Part shown: piece after piece, positions 1-5,352 of the stretch
Layout: each line of letters starts with the position of its first letter
Position numbering within the stretch: position 1 is the stretch's first letter
Source: an uncultured Lachnospiraceae bacterium
GTDB lineage: Bacteria; Bacillota_A; Clostridia; Lachnospirales; Lachnospiraceae
DNA length: 6,350 nt
Reading direction: 5' to 3'
NCBI GenBank assembly: GCA_900556645.1
Contig: USPJ01000081.1
Span: forward strand, 1-6,350
Notes under the pieces: generated by a model
Database searches by the model: none
What the model was told of the DNA's origin: nothing
Seen by the model: only the letters and a program-made list of their open reading frames with translations
Program-made: the position numbers and the translations under genes

Positions 1-195
1 ATTTGGATTCACTCCAGTAGCACAATGATAGTATCCCTGATAAATGTACTGTGCCATATCGCATGATGTGGTGTACTCTGTCAGTCCATTATCTTCTGTT
101 TCTGCTGCCTTTACAACTTCCCCCGGCATTACAACTGTTACTGCCATAGCTGCAAGCAGCGTCATACATACAACCCATTTCCAAATTCTTTTCAT
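1..195 (-). CDS. Secreted protein of unknown function, partial (N-terminus only)
   Basis: The first 65 codons of a gene run off the left edge of the window. The start MKRIWKWVVCMTLLAAM has a basic n-region (KR, K) and a hydrophobic core to about residue 23, followed by PGEVVKAAETED; a signal peptidase I cut after VKA (residue 30) or KAA (31) is likely. The cysteine at position 10 lies within the hydrophobic core without a lipobox, so this is a Sec-secreted protein rather than a lipoprotein. The mature start is acidic (ETEDNGLTEY) and then has two cysteines in CDMAQYIYQGYYHC, which could form a disulfide outside the cell. I do not recognise the family from this fragment. The ATG at 195 is preceded by AGGAGGAG (207-214), 11 nt away, and by its own promoter at 255-283. 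Same-strand orientation does not show a link to the transporter. Confidence 0.75.
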   Translation of the reverse strand, partial: MKRIWKWVVCMTLLAAMAVTVVMPGEVVKAAETEDNGLTEYTTSCDMAQYIYQGYYHCATGVNPN

Positions 196-254
196 ATAGT
201 TTCCTTCTCCTCCTACTACAATTTGTTATGGGCTTGTAGACTGTCTCTGTATCA

Positions 255-283
255 ATAGTACTATTTTTTACCAATAACGTCAA
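255..283 (-). promoter_or_regulatory. Sigma-A-type promoter of the secreted-protein gene
   Basis: On the minus strand, TTGACG (283-278) is followed by a 17-nt spacer and TACTAT (260-255), matching the consensus at 5 of 6 and 4 of 6 positions with ideal spacing. Transcription would start near 248, giving a leader of about 50 nt. The promoter lies wholly between permease 2 and the downstream gene, so that gene can be transcribed separately from the transporter operon. Confidence 0.65.
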
Positions 284-297
284 TGCATTTTCCACAG

Positions 298-313
298 AAA
301 ATTTTCGAAAATT
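298..313. repeat. Perfect AT-rich palindrome at the end of the operon
   Basis: AAATTTTCGAAAATTT is a perfect 16-bp palindrome that includes the first base of the final permease's stop-codon region and the bases after it. As RNA it would give only a weak A-U hairpin with a tight loop, followed by UCUG, so it is a poor terminator. It sits just before the -35 box of the next gene and might be a protein site or chance. Confidence 0.35.
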
Positions 314-1293
314 TAGCGTTCTTCTCTAAAGTAAGATTCTCCCAAACTTGCCGGCGGCTGGTTCTCACGCTTTTTACGGAAACTGGTAATAATCAGTACC
401 AGAATTGTTACCAGATACGGAAGCATTTTAAATACTTCCTGACTACTTCTGGTCAGTCCCGGAATATACAAATACAAAATATAAAGTGCTCCGAACAGGA
501 ATGAACCCCAGATGGCATTGATTGGTTTCCAGAGAGCAAAAATTACCAGTGCAATCGCCAGCCATCCCCGGTCTCCGAATCCATTGTTGGTCCATGTGCC
601 GCCCAGATATTCCATAACGAAGTAGAGACCGCCTAAACCGGCAATTCCTCCACCGATACAGGTAGCAAGATATTTATATTTTGTAACGTTAATTCCCGCC
701 GCATCTGCCGTTGCAGGGCTTTCCCCTACTGCACGTAAATTTAATCCCTGTCTGGTTCTGCTTAAAAACCAGGATGCCAGTATTGCCAGGATAACAGACA
801 GATAGGTCAAAAATCCATAGGAGAACAAAATCTTTCCGATAACCGGTATCTCTGAAAGCACCGGTATGGTTGTTCGATATGCCTCTGCGGTAGTTGCAAC
901 AGAAATCTGTCCCACACCTCCTGCCAGTTTTGAAATAGAACCGCCAAAAAAGTTACCGAAACCAACACCAAAGGTGGTTAAAGCCAGACCTGCCACATTT
1001 TGGTTTGCCCGCAGGGTAATGGTCAACACACTGTAAATAAGTCCGCCAAATGCCGCACATAGCACAGCACAGAGGAAGGAAATCAGTAATCCCACTGCTC
1101 CGTTGGGATTTGCTGCATTTTTTTCATAAAAGAAGGCTCCCATTAATCCGGCAATTCCGCCCATGTACATCATACCCGGAATACCCAGATTCAGGTTACC
1201 GGATTTTTCCGTAATGATTTCACCGGTGGCACCAAACAGCATCCCTACTGCCTGTCCGATTGCCTTTTGAATAAATGTAATCAGTATTGTCAT
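313..1293 (-). CDS. BMP-type ABC transporter permease 2 (NupQ-like)
   Basis: This is the second membrane subunit, expected to pair with the preceding permease in a heterodimeric channel. The 326-residue, highly hydrophobic product has the second-permease layout: GEIITEKSGNLNLGIPGMM (24-42), LRANQNVAGLALTTFGVG (94-111) and the ATPase-docking loop VGESPATADAAGI (189-201). In most relatives I know, the first motif reads 'NlGvEGmM'; here proline replaces the glutamate (position 39). The ATG follows directly after the TAA of permease 1 with no gap, served by AGAAGGAGG at 1302-1310, 8 nt upstream and inside that gene. It ends with basic FRKKRENQ and a short tail. It is the last gene of the operon; no convincing intrinsic terminator follows. 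Confidence 0.94.
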   Translation of the reverse strand: MTILITFIQKAIGQAVGMLFGATGEIITEKSGNLNLGIPGMMYMGGIAGLMGAFFYEKNAANPNGAVGLLISFLCAVLCAAFGGLIYSVLTITLRANQNVAGLALTTFGVGFGNFFGGSISKLAGGVGQISVATTAEAYRTTIPVLSEIPVIGKILFSYGFLTYLSVILAILASWFLSRTRQGLNLRAVGESPATADAAGINVTKYKYLATCIGGGIAGLGGLYFVMEYLGGTWTNNGFGDRGWLAIALVIFALWKPINAIWGSFLFGALYILYLYIPGLTRSSQEVFKMLPYLVTILVLIITSFRKKRENQPPASLGESYFREER

Positions 1294-2406
1294 TTATTTC
1301 GCCTCCTTCTGTTTTTTCCGAAATTCCACACGGTAGTTGATAAAGAATTCGCATCCAATCAGGAAAAACAGGATAATTCCCGTGATAACCTCCGAAGCGT
1401 TTTCGTTCAAGTTGAACTGGGAGGCAATCTGAACGGAACCTTTTTCCATAAATACCAGCAGGAAGGATACCAATATCATGGCAAAGGCATTGAACTTGGA
1501 CATCCACGCCACAATAATCGCCGTAAATCCTCTTCCGCCTGCCGTACTGGTAGAAATGGTATGGCTGGCTCCGCTTACAATTACGAATCCGGCAATACCA
1601 CAGATGGCACCGGAAATTGCCATGGTTCTCATAATTACCTTTTTCACGCTGATTCCGGCATAAAGTGCTGTATTTTCGCTTTCTCCTACCACCGCAATCT
1701 CATATCCCTGTTTGCTGTATTTCAAATAGACATACATTAATACGGTAATGGTCAGAACAATAATCACATTCCATCCATAGGTCAAATCTCCCAGAGCCGG
1801 AAGCCATCCTGCTTTGGATCTCGCATTGATGATTCCCACCGTATTGGAACCCTTCGGATTCTCCCAAAATACAATACAGAAGGTTACAATCTGCATAGCT
1901 ACATAGTTCATCATCAAGGTAAATAAGGTTTCATTGGTATTTAAAAAGGCTTTGAAAATTGCCGGAATCAATCCCCAGATTAATCCCGCTGCCATTCCTG
2001 CCAAAAACATGACCAACAGCAATAAGCCGGGAGCCAATGATTCTCCGCAATAAATCATAACTGCTGCCGATGCGGCACCGCCTACCAAAATCTGTCCTTC
2101 TGCACCGATATTCCAGAATCGCATTTTAAATGCCGGTGTCAATCCGATTGCAATACAAAGCAATACCATGGTATCTCGAATGGTTACCCACAATCTTCGC
2201 TCTGTTCCTACAGCACCATCCACAATAGAGTGATATACTTCCATAGGATTCAGCTTCGTAAGAGCAAAAATAACCAACGCACATACAATCAGAGAAAAGA
2301 CCACCGCCAAAAGACGGATTCCCCATGCTTTTCCAAAGGAAATTGTATCCCTCTTGGATATATGAACCAGCGGCTCTTTATTTGAAACATTCTTTTCGCT
2401 TGCCAT
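1294..2406 (-). CDS. BMP-type ABC transporter permease 1 (NupP-like)
   Basis: This is one of the two membrane subunits forming the import channel, in the BPD_transp_2 (PF02653-type) permease family with RbsC and NupP. The 370-residue product has a short hydrophilic N-terminus, a first membrane helix near residues 30-50, then the family motif FWNIGAEGQILVGG (97-110), TNETLFTLMMNYVA (157-170), and the cytoplasmic loop VGESENTALYAGI (240-252), which matches the EAA-like loop that docks on the ATPase. About eight to ten membrane segments are visible. The length fits first-position permeases of nup-type operons, which are longer than the second. The ATG overlaps the ATPase stop (TAATG), with AGGAGG (2417-2422) lying inside the end of the ATPase gene. 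The C-terminus is basic (EFRKKQKEAK) and carries the ribosome binding site of the next gene. The family call is firm; the substrate is not shown. Confidence 0.94.
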   Translation of the reverse strand: MASEKNVSNKEPLVHISKRDTISFGKAWGIRLLAVVFSLIVCALVIFALTKLNPMEVYHSIVDGAVGTERRLWVTIRDTMVLLCIAIGLTPAFKMRFWNIGAEGQILVGGAASAAVMIYCGESLAPGLLLLVMFLAGMAAGLIWGLIPAIFKAFLNTNETLFTLMMNYVAMQIVTFCIVFWENPKGSNTVGIINARSKAGWLPALGDLTYGWNVIIVLTITVLMYVYLKYSKQGYEIAVVGESENTALYAGISVKKVIMRTMAISGAICGIAGFVIVSGASHTISTSTAGGRGFTAIIVAWMSKFNAFAMILVSFLLVFMEKGSVQIASQFNLNENASEVITGIILFFLIGCEFFINYRVEFRKKQKEAK

Positions 2407-3935
2407 TATGCATGTTCCTCCTCTTCCTTTGTCATCAATAAACCGATTTCCTCTTTACTGGTGGTTCTGGCATCCACAATACCGGATACTTTTCCGCCGC
2501 ACAGCACCATAATACGGTCACAGAGTTCTAACAGCACATCCAAATCCTCACCTACACAAAGTACTGCCACTCCGTTTTTCTTCTGCTCATTGAGCAAATC
2601 ATAAATGGTTAGGGATGAGTTGATGTCCAATCCACGAACCGGATATGCCACCATCAGTACCGTCGGCTCTGCAGAAATCTCTCTACCCACCAACACCTTC
2701 TGCACATTACCACCGGAAAGACGGCTTACCGGAGTACTGACACTTGGAGTAGATACCTGAAGCTGATCGATAATTCTTTCTGCCAGTTCCTTAGGCTCCT
2801 TACGGTTGGTAAAGATTCCTCTTCCCTCATTGTAGCCTCTCAGCATCATATTTCCGGTCATACCCATGGAACCTACCAATCCCATACCCAAACGGTCTTC
2901 CGGTACAAAGGAAAGGGCAATTCCCAGATTTTTAATCTCCGCCGGTTTCATGGACAGGAGTTCTTTTTCCTCTCCGTCTTTGGTCAGATAAAGGATAGAG
3001 CCAGACTCTGTCGGCTGCAATCCCGCAATGGATTCCAACAGTTCCTTCTGACCGCTTCCTGCGATTCCCGCAATTCCCAGAATCTCTCCGCCATAGGCCT
3101 CCAAGGACACATTGGAAAGAGTCTTAACTCCTTCTTTGCTGATACAATTCAAATCTTTGACCATCAGACGTTTCGTAGGATTTACCGGGTCCGGACGCTG
3201 AATGTTCAAATCAATTTTTTCTCCCACCATCATTTCTGTCAGTGACTCTGCGGTGGCATCCTTTGTCTCCACCGTTCCCACATATTCTCCTTTTCTCAGT
3301 ACCGATACCCGGTCTGATAAGGACAATACCTCGTGAAGCTTATGGGTAATAATAATGATGGACTTTCCTGCTTTTTTCATATTCCGAAGAACGGTAAACA
3401 GCTTTTCTGTCTCCTGAGGAGTCAATACTGCTGTCGGCTCGTCCAAAATCAGGATATCTGCTCCCCGATAAAGCATTTTTACGATTTCCACCGTCTGCTT
3501 CTGGGATACGGACATATCATAAATCTTCTGATTAGGATCCAGTTCAAAGCCGTAGGTCTCCGTTACCTTTTCTATATCCTCCACGACTTTTTTCATATTC
3601 AGTGTGGACTTTCCCGGCAGTCCTAGAATAATATTTTCTGCGGCGGTGAGAACCTCCACCAGCTTGAAATGCTGATGAATCATACCGATTCCCAGCTCAA
3701 AAGAGTCCTTAGGAGAACAGATTGTCACTTCCTCGCCGTTTACGAAAATCTGTCCTTCATCCGGGAAATAAATTCCCGAAATCATATTCATCAATGTAGT
3801 CTTTCCACTTCCGTTTTCACCTAAAACAGAAAGTATCTCACCCTTTTTTACGGACAAATCTACGTTATTGTTTGCAATTACATTTCCAAATCTTTTGGTA
3901 ATACCCTTTAATTCGATTGCGTTTACTTCTCCCAC
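2406..3935 (-). CDS. BMP-type ABC transporter ATP-binding protein (two tandem ATPase domains)
   Basis: This cytoplasmic protein powers import by the adjacent permeases. From the GTG start it has 509 residues, the normal size for NupO/RbsA/MglA-type double ATPases. Domain 1 has Walker A GENGSGKT (39-46), Q-loop QHF (Q88), a signature-like SVSQKQ (142-147), Walker B DILILDEPTAVLTPQE (160-175) and switch histidine H198. Domain 2 has a degenerate Walker A, GIAGSGQK (290-297), without the catalytic Lys-Thr, FVPEDR (343-348), an intact signature LSGGNVQK (406-413), a Walker B-like region VAYPVRGLD (429-437) lacking the acidic residue, and VGEDLD (461-466) at the switch. A dead second Walker A is normal for this family; the Ser at position 144 of the first signature is less usual. 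The GTG start is supported by AAAGGAGG at 3943-3950 and by the domain beginning at once (AIELKGITKRFG). Its TAA overlaps the next gene's ATG by one base (TAATG), implying translational coupling. Confidence 0.95.
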   Translation of the reverse strand: MGEVNAIELKGITKRFGNVIANNNVDLSVKKGEILSVLGENGSGKTTLMNMISGIYFPDEGQIFVNGEEVTICSPKDSFELGIGMIHQHFKLVEVLTAAENIILGLPGKSTLNMKKVVEDIEKVTETYGFELDPNQKIYDMSVSQKQTVEIVKMLYRGADILILDEPTAVLTPQETEKLFTVLRNMKKAGKSIIIITHKLHEVLSLSDRVSVLRKGEYVGTVETKDATAESLTEMMVGEKIDLNIQRPDPVNPTKRLMVKDLNCISKEGVKTLSNVSLEAYGGEILGIAGIAGSGQKELLESIAGLQPTESGSILYLTKDGEEKELLSMKPAEIKNLGIALSFVPEDRLGMGLVGSMGMTGNMMLRGYNEGRGIFTNRKEPKELAERIIDQLQVSTPSVSTPVSRLSGGNVQKVLVGREISAEPTVLMVAYPVRGLDINSSLTIYDLLNEQKKNGVAVLCVGEDLDVLLELCDRIMVLCGGKVSGIVDARTTSKEEIGLLMTKEEEEHA

Positions 3936-3942
3936 AACCAAA

Positions 3943-3950
3943 CCTCCTTT
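3943..3950 (-). promoter_or_regulatory. Ribosome binding site fixing a GTG start for the ATPase
   Basis: AAAGGAGG lies 7 nt before the GTG at 3935. An in-frame ATG exists at 4016, but it would translate through the stem-loop and has no comparable ribosome binding site. Confidence 0.82.
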
Positions 3951-3967
3951 ATTTCCTATGCACTTAG

Positions 3968-4009
3968 AAAGGGGTTGCTGCAAAATTACAATTTCGCAAC
4001 AACCCCCTT
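3968..4009 (-). promoter_or_regulatory. Long intercistronic stem-loop between lipoprotein and ATPase genes
   Basis: The two 20-nt halves of this 42-nt segment pair almost end to end in the minus-strand RNA: AAGGGGGTTGTTGC with GCAGCAACCCCTTT, continued by GAAATT with AATTTT. I find no mismatch, only about three G-U pairs, around a very small loop that would open to about six bases. The 3' side is followed by CUAAGUGCAUAGG with no U-tract, so it is not a standard intrinsic terminator. It begins 28 nt after the lipoprotein stop. Such structures commonly protect the binding-protein mRNA from 3' decay or allow partial termination, giving more receptor than transporter; that role here is inferred. 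Confidence 0.75.
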
Positions 4010-4037
4010 GATACATTACTTCAAATAGATTGCTCTA

Positions 4038-5228
4038 TTATTTTTCTACACTATCAATACCATCAATATCGATTGCAAATGCAGGTGCAGACTGTAATTC
4101 TGACTCGTGGAAATAACCGTCTTTGATGTACTCATTATCATAATCATCTTTCCATGAATCTAAATTTTTACCGTCTACTGTAAAGGTAGAAGTATCAAAT
4201 ACATGTAATGTACCGTCTTTGATTGCTTTCTCTACTTCTGCTACCTTCTCTGCGGTTCCCTCTGCTACTGCTGCATCATTTAACTCTGTAATGGAAACAG
4301 AACCGTCGCTGTAACCCTTGCACCAGTCTGTATCAATCTTCTTGCCATCCAGTACACATTTTACTGCGTAGGTATAATATGGTCCCCAGTTATTTGCTGC
4401 GGATGTCAAAGCCTGTGTCGGTGCAGTCGCAATCATGGATACGTTATATCCTACGATTGGAACTCCTGCCTTCTCACATGCTGTGGAAGCACCGGTTGTA
4501 TCTGCATGCTGTGAAATCAATACGCAATCATCTGCGATTAAAGACTCAGCTGCCTCTTTCTCTAAATCAATACTTGCCCAGCTATTTGTGTAAATAACCT
4601 TCATGGTTGCAGATGGACATACGCTTCTTGCTCCTAAGAAGAAAGAAGTATAACCGGATTTAACCTCTGCGTAAGGATAAGCTCCTACATATCCGATTTT
4701 TGCCTGATCTTCTGTAATGGTTCCGTTTGCAATCATCTCATTTAATTTCATACCTGCTACAACACCGGATACATAACGGGATTCGTAGATAGATGTGAAA
4801 TAGTTGTGCATATTGTCAAGTCCGCTGGAAGCTGCCTGAAAACCTGTCGCATGACAGAACTGGATGTCAGGATATTCTTCTGCTGCCTGAATCAGATAAG
4901 ACTCATGACCAAAGCTGGTTGCAAAGATGATGTCACATCCCTGATCCGCTAAATCAACAGCTGCATCGTAGCACTCTTCGCTCTCAGGAATCAAAGTTTT
5001 CTCGATAATCTGGTCATCGGATAAACCTAATTCTTTCTGCATCTCATCGATGCCCTTCATATGTGCCTCTGTATATCCTTCATTCTCATCCCCGATGTAA
5101 ATAACTCCAACTTTGATGTTAGACTTATCTACGGCTTCTTCCTTGTCTGCTTTTTTATCGCTTCCGCCACATGCTACTAAGGAAAGTGACATAGCTGCGA
5201 TTAAAAGCGTTGCCATAAACTTCTTCAT
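4038..5228 (-). CDS. BMP family (PnrA-like) ABC transporter substrate-binding lipoprotein
   Basis: This is the surface solute receptor of the importer encoded by the next three genes. The 396-residue product starts MKKFMATLLIAAMSLSLVAC; the lipobox LVAC puts the lipid-modified cysteine at residue 20. A short Ser/Asp/Lys/Glu-rich linker follows. The mature part begins with IKVGVIYIGDENEGYTEAH (residues 38-56) and contains IIFATSFGHESYLIQAAEEYPDIQF (101-124, split motif), the recognisable BMP (PF02608-type) pattern 'fa.sf....i..vA..yPd..F'. BMP proteins bind purine nucleosides (PnrA, BmpD), purines or, in treponemes, riboflavin. The 'GDENEGYTEAH' segment is closer to the adenine/purine-type and Med-like branch than to the 'GG..DkSFNq' form of NupN, so the ligand stays open. 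The start is chosen from the lipobox and the GGAGGG site. It is first in the operon and is separated from the ATPase by a stem-loop. Confidence 0.92.
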   Translation of the reverse strand: MKKFMATLLIAAMSLSLVACGGSDKKADKEEAVDKSNIKVGVIYIGDENEGYTEAHMKGIDEMQKELGLSDDQIIEKTLIPESEECYDAAVDLADQGCDIIFATSFGHESYLIQAAEEYPDIQFCHATGFQAASSGLDNMHNYFTSIYESRYVSGVVAGMKLNEMIANGTITEDQAKIGYVGAYPYAEVKSGYTSFFLGARSVCPSATMKVIYTNSWASIDLEKEAAESLIADDCVLISQHADTTGASTACEKAGVPIVGYNVSMIATAPTQALTSAANNWGPYYTYAVKCVLDGKKIDTDWCKGYSDGSVSITELNDAAVAEGTAEKVAEVEKAIKDGTLHVFDTSTFTVDGKNLDSWKDDYDNEYIKDGYFHESELQSAPAFAIDIDGIDSVEK

Positions 5229-5234
5229 TTTTTT

Positions 5235-5240
5235 CCCTCC
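5235..5240 (-). promoter_or_regulatory. Ribosome binding site fixing the lipoprotein start
   Basis: The sequence GGAGGG, followed by six A residues, precedes the ATG at 5228 with ideal spacing. This selects the start that yields a lipoprotein signal peptide, rather than the in-frame upstream ATGs at 5342, 5318 or 5261. Confidence 0.8.
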
Positions 5241-5253
5241 ATAAGAATCAGCA

Positions 5254-5278
5254 AAAGGCATAGACCTCCTATGCCCCT
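5254..5278 (-). promoter_or_regulatory. Leader hairpin upstream of the lipoprotein gene, possible attenuator
   Basis: In the RNA, GGCATAG and CTATGCC pair as a perfect 7-bp stem (5275-5257) around the loop GAGGT. Two G-U pairs and one A-U pair could extend it outward. It is followed by a run of four U. The element lies about 40-65 nt into the predicted transcript and ends 25 nt before the start codon. The upper stem and loop contain an AGGAGG Shine-Dalgarno-like sequence. A short U-run makes it only a weak intrinsic terminator; attenuation or a leader structure affecting translation are both possible. A second small hairpin (GCTGG / CCGGC, 5300-5286) lies just upstream. Confidence 0.5.
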
Positions 5279-5313
5279 GTGCATCGCCGGTTTCTCCAGC
5301 TTTCTCGTTTTCG

Positions 5314-5328
5314 TACATTAATAATGTA
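5314..5328. promoter_or_regulatory. Palindrome over the -10 / start site, candidate operator
   Basis: The bases TACATTATTAATGTA (minus strand) form a perfect 7-bp inverted repeat around one central base. It covers the 3' part of the -10 box and the predicted transcription start, where a bound repressor would block initiation. It does not look like the PurR box of Bacillus (which has a CCGAAC core) or the LacI-type PurR operator. AT-rich palindromes also arise by chance, so the operator role is inference. Confidence 0.4.
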
Positions 5329-5352
5329 TAACATTTGTCCACCTGTTGTCAA
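5325..5352 (-). promoter_or_regulatory. Sigma-A-type promoter of the BMP transporter operon
   Basis: Read on the minus strand there is a perfect -35 box TTGACA (5352-5347), a 16-nt spacer, and an extended -10 element TGTTATACA with its hexamer TATACA at 5330-5325. The -35 box shares bases with the TGA stop codon of the MATE gene, so the operon promoter starts inside the preceding gene. Transcription would begin near 5318, leaving a leader of about 90 nt before the lipoprotein start. An alternative -10, TACATT at 5327-5322 with an 18-nt spacer, is also possible. Confidence 0.72.

Noticed and set aside
89..295. Minus-strand 68-codon open frame
   Set aside because: It reads through the promoter and the signal-peptide gene in another frame, gives a low-complexity Arg/Ser/Gly/Cys product, and lacks a ribosome binding site.
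1267..1740. Plus-strand 157-codon open frame
   Set aside because: It is antisense to two well-supported permease genes, with unnatural composition and no ribosome binding site.
3968..4009. Rho-independent terminator ending the lipoprotein transcript
   Set aside because: The stem is strong but no U-tract follows, and I see no convincing new promoter before the ATPase; kept as an intercistronic stem-loop instead.
3936..4016. N-terminal extension of the ATPase starting at the ATG at 4016
   Set aside because: It would be encoded by the intercistronic stem-loop, has no good ribosome binding site and adds 27 residues foreign to the family, while AAAGGAGG lies exactly before the GTG at 3935.
5236..5290. 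Fluoride riboswitch, suggested by GGCGATG and a later CTGATTCTTATGG
   Set aside because: The required CGCC partner of the first stem and the pseudoknot pairing are absent.
5229..5318. Purine riboswitch or PurR box in the leader
   Set aside because: Given the likely substrate I looked for the conserved purine-aptamer loops and a CCGAAC core; neither is present.
5229..5342. N-terminal extension of the lipoprotein starting at 5342
   Set aside because: It overlaps the promoter and would bury the lipoprotein signal peptide 38 residues inside the protein; the ATG at 5228 has a good ribosome binding site and lipobox spacing.
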